Positions 7,381 through 15,008 of a stretch of DNA of 25,687 bases are shown one piece after another. Source of the stretch: Actinomycetospora sp. (GTDB lineage: Bacteria; Actinomycetota; Actinomycetes; Mycobacteriales; Pseudonocardiaceae); NCBI GenBank assembly GCA_025925615.1, contig JAICLN010000005.1, forward strand, positions 1 to 25,687. The letters run 5' to 3'. The notes beneath the pieces are model-generated. The model had not been told where the DNA came from and made no database searches. It was given only the letters and a program-made list of their open reading frames with translations. How positions within the stretch are numbered: the first letter of the stretch is position 1; each line of letters opens with the position of its first letter. The position numbers and the translations under genes are program-made.

Positions 7381-9393
7381 TCATCGCGCGCCGGGGGCGG
7401 TCGTGTCCCGGGTGCTCGCCGACGGGGCGGCACGGGAGCGGGCGAGCACCTCGAGGAGCTCCTCGTCGGGGCCGACGAGGAAGGCCTCGTCGCCCGCCGC
7501 GAACCGCGTGTCGCGGCGCGGCGGGTGCTCGAGCGGGGCGCCGTCGTCGGTGGCTCGGTCGCCGGTGGCTCGGTCGTCGGTGGCTCGGTCGTCGGTGGCT
7601 CGGCCGTCGGTGGCTCGGTCGTCGGTGGCTCGGTCGTCGGTGGCTCGGTCGTCGGTGGCGCGGCGCAGCGCCACGACCCGGGTGCGCAGGGACAGGTCGC
7701 GCATCGCGAGCCCGTCGAGCGCGCTGCCCGCCCCGACCCGCAGCCGGCCGAGCAGGAACGCCTGGCCGTGGACCGGGAAGGTGCCGAGGACGTCGAGCCC
7801 GAGCGCCGCGCCGACGAACCACGGCGCCGCGAGCTCGACGATCGAGCGCACCGACCCGAACCCGAATCGCCGCGAGACGGTGCGCGCGAGCTCGCGGTCG
7901 AACAGCCGCAGCACGACCGGGACCTCCGCCCGCTGCTCGCCCAACAGGTCCCGCACGGCCAGGCCGGTCTCGATGTTGGCCATGTCGTCGCTGGTGGTCA
8001 CGGCGACCGCGGCCGCGAGCCCGACCCGCGCGTCCCGCAGCGCTCCCGTCGTCGTCGCGTCGCCGAACACCACGGGGATCCGCAGGGCGCGGGCCCGCGG
8101 CAGGTGGCGGTTGGCCGGGTCGGACTCCACGACGACGACGTCGCGACCGCGGGCGTGGAGGGCCTCGGCCACCGACACCCCGACCGCGCCGAGCCCGACG
8201 ATCACGACGTGCCCCACCGACGCCGCCGCCGCGCGCCGCCCGGCGGTCGTCGAGAGCCGGCGGCTGATGAGCATGTCGGTGAAGTACGCGATGGGGATCG
8301 CCGTCGTCACGACCCCGGCGAGCATGAGGAACACCGCCCACAGACGCAGCCACACCGCCTGGTCGGCGAAGCTGTAGTCCCCGAACCCGACCGTCGCGAC
8401 CGACTCGACGGTGAAGTAGAGCGCGTCGACCACGCCCAGCCCGCGCCCGTCGGGGTAGTGGTACCCGAGCGTGATCACGCCCGTCGAGACGACGAGCAGC
8501 CCCGCCAGCGCGGCGATCGCCCAGCGCAGGCCCCGGTCGGACTCCCGGCCGAGCGCGAGGATCGCGGCCGCGGCGCGCTGGAGGGCGCCGGCTCGGCCGT
8601 GGGTGGCGTCGGCGTCGAACCCGGCGCCGCGGCGGGTCCTCGGTCCCCGGCGGCGGGGCGTCGCGGCGGTCGCGGTCTCCACCCCGGCCCCGGCCAGTTC
8701 CTCGTCCGTGCCGAGCACGGTCACCCGGTCCCCGCTCCTGACCCGGTGGTCGCGGCTCGGGCACAGGTGCGTGGTCCCGTCCGGCTCCGCGGTGACCGCG
8801 AGGGGGGCGAGGTCGCCGTAGAGCGCGCGCAGGGTCGCCGGGGCGCGGGCGGCGGTGCCGGCCGCGACGAACCGGGTCCCGGCCACGTCGAGTGCGTGCG
8901 CCGGGCTGCGCAGGCAGGCCTCGACGAGGGCGGGGGTCACGAGGGCGGCGACGTCGAGGACCGCGCCGGGCCCGGGGTCGGCGGCGACGGCGCGCCCGAT
9001 GGCGGCGTTGCCCAGGGACGTGACCACGCGGACGTCGGGCCGCTGCTCGCGCACGTGCAGCGCGACGTGCAGATTGCGCAGGTCACCCTGGTCGCCGCCC
9101 ATGACACAGACGACCGCGCGTGCGGTGCCGAGCCCGGCCGCGTCGAGGCTGCCGGGGACCGTCGGGTCGGCCTCGACGAGCGGGACGCCCCACGTCTCGA
9201 GGACGTGGGCGCCGCGGCGGTGTCCCCGGTCGTCGTCGACGACCACGACCGGCTCCCCCCGGTGGTGGAGCTGTTCGACGATCCGGAGGCCGAGACCGCC
9301 GAGACCGCAGACGACAACGTGGGCGCGGTCCGCCGGACCCGGGTCCTCCCGCCCGTCGTCGTGCCGCGGACCGGCGGTCCGGTCAGCGCCCAC
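7381..9393 (-). CDS. Two-TM potassium channel flanked by two RCK/TrkA-N domains
   Basis: 670 residues. Domain order: N-terminal RCK/TrkA-N domain ([10 protein letters not shown] at about 27-35), its C-terminal RCK subdomain (to about 250), TM1 ([19 protein letters not shown]), pore helix and selectivity filter [11 protein letters not shown] (TVGFGD at about 334-339), TM2 ([19 protein letters not shown]), then a second RCK Rossmann domain ([13 protein letters not shown], about 393-405) and RCK-C. It should pass K+ and be gated by nucleotides or ions bound to the RCK domains. The last RCK-C carries a run of eight pentapeptides related to RATDD (see repeat). The GTG at 9393 overlaps the end of the upstream membrane-protein gene by 11 bp. 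No clear Shine-Dalgarno sequence is visible, so coupling is likely. The ligand and true start remain uncertain. Confidence 0.85.
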   Translation of the reverse strand: MGADRTAGPRHDDGREDPGPADRAHVVVCGLGGLGLRIVEQLHHRGEPVVVVDDDRGHRRGAHVLETWGVPLVEADPTVPGSLDAAGLGTARAVVCVMGGDQGDLRNLHVALHVREQRPDVRVVTSLGNAAIGRAVAADPGPGAVLDVAALVTPALVEACLRSPAHALDVAGTRFVAAGTAARAPATLRALYGDLAPLAVTAEPDGTTHLCPSRDHRVRSGDRVTVLGTDEELAGAGVETATAATPRRRGPRTRRGAGFDADATHGRAGALQRAAAAILALGRESDRGLRWAIAALAGLLVVSTGVITLGYHYPDGRGLGVVDALYFTVESVATVGFGDYSFADQAVWLRLWAVFLMLAGVVTTAIPIAYFTDMLISRRLSTTAGRRAAAASVGHVVIVGLGAVGVSVAEALHARGRDVVVVESDPANRHLPRARALRIPVVFGDATTTGALRDARVGLAAAVAVTTSDDMANIETGLAVRDLLGEQRAEVPVVLRLFDRELARTVSRRFGFGSVRSIVELAAPWFVGAALGLDVLGTFPVHGQAFLLGRLRVGAGSALDGLAMRDLSLRTRVVALRRATDDRATDDRATDDRATDGRATDDRATDDRATGDRATDDGAPLEHPPRRDTRFAAGDEAFLVGPDEELLEVLARSRAAPSASTRDTTAPGAR
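7543..7662 (-). repeat. Eight-copy 15-bp coding minisatellite inside the channel's last RCK domain
   Basis: Eight tandem units of GTCGTCGGTGGCTCG (plus strand) run without gaps. Units 2, 5 and 8 each have one substitution. Because 15 is a multiple of three, unit gain or loss keeps the reading frame and changes the number of RATDD-like pentapeptides on the surface of the protein. Such arrays often vary between strains through replication slippage. Confidence 0.95.
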
Positions 9394-9949
9394 GGCGGGC
9401 GAGCGCGGCGTCGGCCGCGGCGACCGCGGCGGCGTAGACGGCGTGCTGCGCGACGCTGACGAGGAGCAGCCGCGGACCCCACCGCCAGGGCACCGGGGTG
9501 CCGCCCAGCACGGGGAAGAGACCCAGCGCCATCGTCTCGCAGCCCAGGAAGAAGACCACCCCGGCCGCGGGCTCGCCCCCGAGGCGGTGGCGCAGCTCGG
9601 CGTGGACGGCCCCGACGGCGGAGCCGTACCCCCAGTGGACGAGCCAGAACAGGGCCCGCCGGCCCGCGGCGCTCCGCGGGGCCCAGCCGGACACCCGTTG
9701 GAGGACCGTCGCGGCCGCCACGACGACGTGGTCGGAGTGGTCGTAGTCGAGGATCTCGGTGATCTCCTCGGGGGTCGTGCCGCGCCGCAGGGCGTGGATC
9801 TCGCGGTACGCGCGACCGGTCACCGACATCGCGGCGGTCCCCGCGGCACCGGCCAGTACACCCCGGAGGAGGCGTCCGAACACCCGGATGGCCCTGTCCG
9901 ATCGGGTAGGTGGGCCCGACGACGACAGCGGTCGGACGGAGCTCCTCAT
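9383..9949 (-). CDS. Hypothetical multi-pass membrane protein
   Basis: 188 residues, family not confidently recognised. The N-terminus is polar and basic, then LLRGVLAGAAGTAAMSVTGR, a glycine/alanine-rich first helix seen in several small actinobacterial membrane families of the DUF1440/DUF6789 kind. Further hydrophobic stretches are HWGYGSAVGAVHAEL, AGVVFFLGCETMALGLFPVL and LLLVSVAQHAVYAAAVAAA, giving about four membrane segments. A conserved-looking charged stretch TPEEITEILDYDHSDHVV follows the first helix. The stop overlaps the start of the K+-channel gene, so the two are probably one transcription unit with folD and DUF3017. The ATG at 9949 directly borders an inverted repeat, with no clear Shine-Dalgarno site, so the start could be further downstream. 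Confidence 0.7.
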   Translation of the reverse strand: MRSSVRPLSSSGPPTRSDRAIRVFGRLLRGVLAGAAGTAAMSVTGRAYREIHALRRGTTPEEITEILDYDHSDHVVVAAATVLQRVSGWAPRSAAGRRALFWLVHWGYGSAVGAVHAELRHRLGGEPAAGVVFFLGCETMALGLFPVLGGTPVPWRWGPRLLLVSVAQHAVYAAAVAAADAALARRGR

Positions 9950-9977
9950 GGTTCAGGAGCATGCCTGAACCGGTTCA
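9950..9977. promoter_or_regulatory. Overlapping palindromes, candidate operator
   Basis: GGTTCAGG (9950-9957) and CCTGAACC (9964-9971) form a perfect 8-bp inverted repeat with a 6-nt spacer. TGAACCGGTTCA (9966-9977) is a perfect 12-bp palindrome sharing the second arm. Three TGAACC/GGTTCA half sites thus lie next to the start of the minus-strand membrane-protein gene, in the divergent region with the acetate-transporter gene. The binding protein is unknown and not encoded nearby. Confidence 0.5.
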
Positions 9978-10061
9978 TGTACGGGCGGGAGCGGCACCCC
10001 TACTGTCGGTCGGTTCCCCAACCCTCGTGCAAGAGATCACACTTCCACGGTTAGCGAACGT

Positions 10062-10073
10062 CGGGTGCACCCG
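10062..10073. promoter_or_regulatory. Palindrome upstream of the acetate-transporter-like gene
   Basis: CGGGTGCACCCG is a perfect 12-bp palindrome 48 bp before the ATG. A related CCGGTGCACACC follows at about 10079-10090. This spacing suits a repressor or activator site over the promoter of the + gene, but no regulator family is identified. Part of the match could be chance at this GC content. Confidence 0.35.
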
Positions 10074-10121
10074 GACGACCGGTGCACACCAGCGTCCGTC
10101 GAAGCACACAAAGGAGTGGTG

Positions 10122-10787
10122 ATGACCACAGTCGACGAGAGCGCCGGGGCGCACGCCGCCGAGCCCCGGGCCGCGGACGCGGCCGCTGCCGAGGCGGCCG
10201 CGGCGGCCGCCAACCCAGCGCTGGTCGGCGTGCCCATGTTCGTCATCGGCTCGGTCGCCCTCGGGCTGTACCTCATCGGGTTCACGGGGTCCGACAACGC
10301 GGCGATCGGCATGCTCCCGATCCTCATCCTGTGCAACGGCCTCGGTCTGATCATCGCCTGCATCTGGGCGATCCGGAACCATTCCGGGCCGGTCGCGGCG
10401 ATCTTCGGCATCTTCGCCGGTTTCTGGTTGAGCTTCCCGCTGCTCGTGCTGGGGATCGCTCACGGTTGGTTCGGACCCGCGACCGAGACGGCGGCGCAGA
10501 CGGGAGCCAAGGAGACGTTCCTGCTCTCCTGGTTGGTCGGCATCGTGATGCTGACGCTGGCGACGCTGCGCCTGCCGTCGATCTTCACGCTGCTGTTCCT
10601 GCTGGTCGACGTGGCCCTGCTGCTCGTGCTGCTCGGGACTGCCGCGGGCTCGACGGGTCTGCTGGCCATCGGCGGGATCGTGGTGTTCGCGTTCGCCCTG
10701 GTCGGCGTCTACCTGTTCTTCGACGCCATGAGCGTCGCGAACGGGGGGACCTCGCTTCCGATGGGTCGGCCGCTGATCAAGAGCTGA
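10122..10787 (+). CDS. GPR1/FUN34/YaaH (SatP) family acetate/succinate transporter
   Basis: 221 residues. After a hydrophilic Ala/Glu-rich N-terminus of about 30 residues comes NPALVGVPMFVIGSVALGLY, the place of the family signature NPAPLGL, followed by about six membrane helices (MLPILILCNGLGLIIACIWA, GPVAAIFGIFAGFWLSFPLL, then TFLLSWLVGIVMLTLATL, LFLLVDVALLLVLLGTAAG and IGGIVVFAFALVGVYLFF). Members take up acetate or succinate with protons. The signature is weaker than in E. coli SatP, so substrate is uncertain. The ATG at 10122 has AAGGAG 5 nt upstream, a strong site. The frame is open to an earlier ATG at 10065, but this lies inside the palindromic promoter region. A strong hairpin follows the gene, so it is probably a single-gene transcript. 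Confidence 0.85.
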   Translation: MTTVDESAGAHAAEPRAADAAAAEAAAAAANPALVGVPMFVIGSVALGLYLIGFTGSDNAAIGMLPILILCNGLGLIIACIWAIRNHSGPVAAIFGIFAGFWLSFPLLVLGIAHGWFGPATETAAQTGAKETFLLSWLVGIVMLTLATLRLPSIFTLLFLLVDVALLLVLLGTAAGSTGLLAIGGIVVFAFALVGVYLFFDAMSVANGGTSLPMGRPLIKS

Positions 10788-10831
10788 CCACCACGATGTC
10801 GCGGTTCCGCCGCGGCGAGTGCTGACGGAGG

Positions 10832-10868
10832 GGGTGCCTCCGGCCGTTCGGACCGGCCGGAGGCGCCC
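10832..10868. terminator. Strong stem-loop terminator after the acetate-transporter-like gene
   Basis: GGGTGCCTCCGGCC (10832-10845) pairs with GGCCGGAGGCGCCC (10855-10868) over 14 bp, with one G-U pair in the plus RNA and a 9-nt loop, followed by TCTTCC. It lies between the + gene and the convergent end of dnaE2 and probably serves both. Confidence 0.75.
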
Positions 10869-10921
10869 TCTTCCATTGTCCGCGATGTCCGTTGCCGGCC
10901 GGTGTCGGGCCGCCACACGGA

Positions 10922-13900
10922 TCACTGGAAGTCCCGGGAGCGCGACGGCACCACCAGCTCGAGGCGCTCGACCCGGTCGGCCACCAGGTTGATCACGGTC
11001 GGGGCGTCGGGCGCCCGCTCCACCCGCCCCCGGATCACCAGTGCCGCGCTCGTGCGCGCGACCACCCGGTGGCGCGCCCAGAGCCCCTCCGAGCAGACCA
11101 CGTTGAGCATCCCGGTCTCGTCCTCGAGGTTGAGGAACGTCGTCCCGCCCGCCGTCGCGGGGCGCTGCCGATGGGTGACCACCCCGCCGACCTCGATCCG
11201 TTCGCCCTCCCCGACCTCCGCGACCCCGGCGACGCTCAGCGCTCCCCGCTCCTCGAGCGCCGACCGCAGGTGCGCGACCGGGTGGCCGTCCGGGGTCAGG
11301 CCCGTCGCCCACACGTCGGCGATCGTCAGCTCCACCGCCGACATCCCCGGCAGGGCCGGGGCGTCGAGCCCCACGGCGGTGTCCGGGAGCCGGTCGTGCC
11401 GGGCGCCCGCCCGCACCACCGCCGTGCCGGCCGCGGCCGCACCCGCCGCCCAGAGCGCCTCCCGCCGCTCGAGCCCGAAGCAGCCGAGCGCGCCCCCGGT
11501 GGCCAGGGCCTCCAGGTGCGCGGCGGTGAGGTCCGCCCGCCGCGCCAGGTCCGCCGCCCCGGTGAAGGGCCGCCGCTCCCCGCGGTCCTCCCCCCCATCG
11601 GCGTGCTCCCCTGGATTCGGCGTCTCCCGCGCCGCCACGATCCGCTCCGCGACCTCGTCCCCGAGCCCGCGCACTCCCCCGAGCCCGAGACGGACCGCGA
11701 CCCCGCCCTCGCTGCCCGGGTACGGCTCCAGCTCGGGCTCGGCCCGGCTGCGCTCGACGTCCGGGCCGAGGACGACCACCCCGTGGCGGCGGGCGTCGGC
11801 GACCAGGCTCTGCGGGGAGTAGAAGCCCATCGGCTGGGCCCGCAGCAGGGCCGCGCAGAACGCCGCCGGGAAGTAGTACTTGAACCACGCCGAGAGGTAC
11901 ACCAGCGACGCGAAGCTGATCGAGTGGCTCTCCGGGAAGCCGAAGTTCGCGAACGCCTTGGTCTTCGCGAAGATCCGATCAGCCAGGTCCCCGGTGATCT
12001 GGTTGGCGGCCATCCCGGCGTAGAACCGCTCGCGCAGCCGCTCGAGCCGTTCCTCGGAGCGCTTCGCCGAGAGCGCCCGGCGCAGCTCGTCGGCCTCGGC
12101 CGCGCTGAACCCGGCGACGTCGGTGGCCAGCTGCATGAGCTGCTCCTGGAACAACGGCACCCCGAGGGTCTTGCGCAGCGCCGGTTCGCAGAGCGGGTGG
12201 TCGTAGACGACCTGTTCCTGCTTGTTGCGCCTGCGGATGTAGGGGTGCACCGACCCGCCCTGGATCGGCCCGGGACGGATGAGCGCGACCTCGACGACCA
12301 GGTCGTAGAACTCCCGCGGCTTCAACCGCGGCAGGGTGGCCATCTGCGCGCGGGACTCCACCTGGAACACCCCCACCGAGTCGCCCTGCGCGAGCATGGC
12401 GAAGACCGCGGGGTCGATGGGTTGCAGCTGGTGGAGCTCGATGCGCCGGCCGTGGTGGGCGGCCACGTAGTCGCTCGCGTAGTGCAGCACCGAGAGCATG
12501 CCCAGCCCGAGCAGGTCGAACTTCACCAGGCCGACCGCGGCCGCGTCGTCCTTGTCCCACTGGATGACGCTGCGGTTCGCCATCCGCGCCCACTCCACCG
12601 GCACCACCTGGTCCACCGGCCGGTCGCAGATGACCATGCCCCCGGAGTGGATGCCGAGGTGGCGCGGGAAGCCCGCGATCTCCTCGGCGAGCGTCGCCAC
12701 CGCCCGCGGCATCCCCGGCACCTGGTCGCCCAGCTCGGCTCCCGGCCCCCACCGGTCGATGAGCTTGCTCCACGCGTCCTGCTGCCCCTGCGCGAAGCCG
12801 AGCGCCCGGGCGGCGTCGCGCACCGCCGAGCGCGGCCGGTAGGTGATGACGTTGGCGACCTGCGCGGCCCGGTCCCGGCCGTAGCGCTCGTAGACGTACT
12901 GGATGGCCTCCTCGCGCCGGTCGGACTCGATGTCCAGGTCGATGTCGGGGTAGCCGTCGCGCTCCGGGGAGAGGAAGCGCTCGAAGAGCAGGTCCATCTC
13001 CACGGCGTCGACGTGGGTGATCTTCAGGGCGAAGCAGACCGCCGAGTTCGCGGCCGAGCCCCGCCCCTGGCAGTAGATGTCCGCCCGGCGGCAGAACTCC
13101 ACGATGTCGGCGACGATGAGGAAGTAGCCGGGGAAGTTCTGCCCCTCGATGATCGCCATCTCGTGGTCGATCACCTGCCACGCCCGCGGGTTGTCCGCGC
13201 GGGAGCCGTAGCGCTCGCGGGCCCCCTGCTCGGTGAGGTGGCGCAGCCAGGTGCTCTCGGTCTCTCCCGGCGGGACGTCGAACGGTGGCAGCTCCGGGGC
13301 CAGCAGGGAGAGCTCGAACGCGCACTCCCGGCCGAGCACCGCCGCGTGCGTGACCGCCTCGGGGTGGCGCGCGAACCGGGTGGCCATCTCGACCCCGGAG
13401 CGCAGGTGCGCGGTGCCCGGCGGCAGCCAGCCCTCGGCCTCGTCGAGGCTGCGCCGCGCCCGGACCGCCCCCAGCGCGGCGGCGATCCGGGCCCGGTCCG
13501 GCGTGGCGTAGTGCGCCGCGGTGCTCGCCACGGTGGCCAGGCCGGCGCGGGCGGCCAGCTCGGCGAGCAGGTCGTTGCGCTCGACGTCGGCGGGCAGCCC
13601 GTGGTCGGTCAGCTCGACGGCCACCGACTCCGACCCGAACAGGCCCACCAGACGGTCCAGCGCCCGGGCCGCCGCGTCCGGTCCACCCGCGTCCAGCGCC
13701 CGGCGCACGTGGCCCTTGCGGCAGCCGCTGAGCACGACGACCCGGTCGCGCAGCAGCGCGGCGGTGCGCTCGAGATCGTGCACCGGGCGACCCTTCTCGG
13801 CGTCGTCGTGCATCGCGGCCTCGGTGATCGCCCGCGAGATCGCCCGGTACCCCGCGGGGTCGCGGGCCAGCACCAGCAGGTGCTCCCCCTCGGGATCGGC

Positions 13901-14443
13901 CACCCCGTTCTGCGGGCCGGACAGGCCCAGGGAGAGCTCGGAGCCGAACACGGTCCGCACCCCGAGCCCGTGCGCGGCCTCGGCGAAGCGGACCACCCCG
14001 TACATCCCGTCGTGGTCGGTGAGCGCGATCGCCTCCAGGCCGAGCCGGTGGGCCTCCTCGACGAGCTCCTCCGGCTGGCTCGCCCCGTCGAGGAAGCTGT
14101 AGGTGGAGTGCGTGTGCAGCTCGGCGAAGGGGACCGTCGTCGCCGTGGCGCTCCCCGCGACCGTGTCGGCCGGCGGCCGGTAGGGCGCGCGCGTGCGGCT
14201 CCAGGCCGGTGAGTCGCCCCCGTCGCCGGGGTGCACCTCGTCGCGCGGGCGGGCCCCACGGCGGTTCTCGCGGACCGGGACGGCGCTCACGTCCGCCGGG
14301 TGGATCGAACCGGGCCCGTCGACCTCCGGGGCGTCCTCGCCGGGCGATCCCGCCCCGCGCTCCCCGGACGTGGACCGGGCGGGTCGGCCCGCGAGGATCC
14401 GCTCCATCTCCGACCAGCTCACCGCCGGATTGCCCCAGCCCAT
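10922..14443 (-). CDS. dnaE2: Error-prone DNA polymerase III alpha subunit DnaE2
   Basis: 1173 residues. This C-family polymerase carries out SOS translesion synthesis with ImuA' and ImuB. It starts MGWGNPAVSWSEMERIL, the DnaE2 N-terminal signature, then a low-complexity linker to about residue 105. The PHP domain follows (FAELHTHSTYSFLDGASQPE, LTDHDGMYG). Polymerase core: QGRGSAANSAVCF (from about residue 458) and YPDIDLDIESDRREE (about 500-513) with the catalytic acidic residues, then fingers with PRLKPREFYDLVVEVALIRP and FPESHSISFASLVYLSAW. The C-terminal OB fold is TTFLNLEDETGMLNVV. It lacks the replicative DnaE1 tail. The ATG at 14443 has GGAGGG about 4 nt upstream, and a perfect SOS box lies 22 bp before it. 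It is separated from imuB by a VOC gene on the other strand, so has its own promoter. Confidence 0.97.
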   Translation of the reverse strand: MGWGNPAVSWSEMERILAGRPARSTSGERGAGSPGEDAPEVDGPGSIHPADVSAVPVRENRRGARPRDEVHPGDGGDSPAWSRTRAPYRPPADTVAGSATATTVPFAELHTHSTYSFLDGASQPEELVEEAHRLGLEAIALTDHDGMYGVVRFAEAAHGLGVRTVFGSELSLGLSGPQNGVADPEGEHLLVLARDPAGYRAISRAITEAAMHDDAEKGRPVHDLERTAALLRDRVVVLSGCRKGHVRRALDAGGPDAAARALDRLVGLFGSESVAVELTDHGLPADVERNDLLAELAARAGLATVASTAAHYATPDRARIAAALGAVRARRSLDEAEGWLPPGTAHLRSGVEMATRFARHPEAVTHAAVLGRECAFELSLLAPELPPFDVPPGETESTWLRHLTEQGARERYGSRADNPRAWQVIDHEMAIIEGQNFPGYFLIVADIVEFCRRADIYCQGRGSAANSAVCFALKITHVDAVEMDLLFERFLSPERDGYPDIDLDIESDRREEAIQYVYERYGRDRAAQVANVITYRPRSAVRDAARALGFAQGQQDAWSKLIDRWGPGAELGDQVPGMPRAVATLAEEIAGFPRHLGIHSGGMVICDRPVDQVVPVEWARMANRSVIQWDKDDAAAVGLVKFDLLGLGMLSVLHYASDYVAAHHGRRIELHQLQPIDPAVFAMLAQGDSVGVFQVESRAQMATLPRLKPREFYDLVVEVALIRPGPIQGGSVHPYIRRRNKQEQVVYDHPLCEPALRKTLGVPLFQEQLMQLATDVAGFSAAEADELRRALSAKRSEERLERLRERFYAGMAANQITGDLADRIFAKTKAFANFGFPESHSISFASLVYLSAWFKYYFPAAFCAALLRAQPMGFYSPQSLVADARRHGVVVLGPDVERSRAEPELEPYPGSEGGVAVRLGLGGVRGLGDEVAERIVAARETPNPGEHADGGEDRGERRPFTGAADLARRADLTAAHLEALATGGALGCFGLERREALWAAGAAAAGTAVVRAGARHDRLPDTAVGLDAPALPGMSAVELTIADVWATGLTPDGHPVAHLRSALEERGALSVAGVAEVGEGERIEVGGVVTHRQRPATAGGTTFLNLEDETGMLNVVCSEGLWARHRVVARTSAALVIRGRVERAPDAPTVINLVADRVERLELVVPSRSRDFQ

Positions 14444-14464
14444 CAGCCCTCCGATCCCCGTCGA

Positions 14465-14480
14465 TCGAACATGTGTTCGA
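14465..14480. promoter_or_regulatory. LexA SOS box for dnaE2
   Basis: TCGAACATGTGTTCGA matches the actinobacterial LexA consensus TCGAAC-N4-GTTCGA at all fixed positions. It lies 22 bp upstream of the dnaE2 ATG and 123 bp from the start of the divergent VOC gene, so dnaE2 is expected to be DNA-damage induced. Confidence 0.95.
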
Positions 14481-14603
14481 TATGGACGAGAGTAGCGCCC
14501 CGGTCCGACAGCGTCGGGTCGGATCCGCCGGATCCGCCTCGGGCGGGCGATGCTGACGGTCCCGTTGATGGACTCTCCGATCCTGATCTGCTACCACTGC
14601 CGG

Positions 14604-15008
14604 ATGCCACCGCTGGTCATCGCCCTGCCCACCGACGATCGGGTCCGGGCGCACGCCTTCTACCGTGACGGCCTCGGCCTCGGCGCGGTCGGGACGCCGG
14701 CCGAGGACGGCGTGCCCGAGCCGCTGCAGGTCGTCGTCTCGGACCAGGTCCACCTCATGCTCATCCCCCGGGGCGGCTTCGGGTGGGTGACCGGCGACCA
14801 CGAGGTCGCCGCGCCCGGCACCAGCGAGTGCCTGCTGAGCCTCCCGGCGGCCGACGACGCCGAGGTCGACGCGGTGTTCGCCCGGGCCGAGGCCGCCGGC
14901 GCCACGGTGGTGGGGCGCCCGGTGACCCGGCCGTGGGGCCACCTGGCGACCTTCGCCGACCCGGACGGCCACCTCTGGCAGGTCATCCACGCGCCCGCTC
15001 AGTCGTAG
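14604..15008 (+). CDS. VOC (glyoxalase-like) family protein
   Basis: 134 residues from the ATG at 14604. It begins VIALPTDDRVRAHAFYRDGLGL, the first strand and helix of a VOC repeat. It continues with VHLMLIPRGGFGWV and a second half AEVDAVFARAEAAGATVV, and ends with HLATFADPDGHLWQVIH, the usual terminal strand with its metal-binding Glu position replaced by Gln. The function is not deducible. Earlier in-frame ATGs at 14550 and 14568 would add residues unlike the family. At 14604 no Shine-Dalgarno site is visible but TACCACT at 14591-14597 could be a -10 for a leaderless transcript. The gene is inserted between imuB and dnaE2 on the opposite strand, and its last 10 bp overlap the end of imuB. 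Confidence 0.8.
   Translation: MPPLVIALPTDDRVRAHAFYRDGLGLGAVGTPAEDGVPEPLQVVVSDQVHLMLIPRGGFGWVTGDHEVAAPGTSECLLSLPAADDAEVDAVFARAEAAGATVVGRPVTRPWGHLATFADPDGHLWQVIHAPAQS

Noticed and set aside
7543..7662. CRISPR array
   Set aside because: The 15-bp units are contiguous with no spacers and lie in frame inside a coding region.
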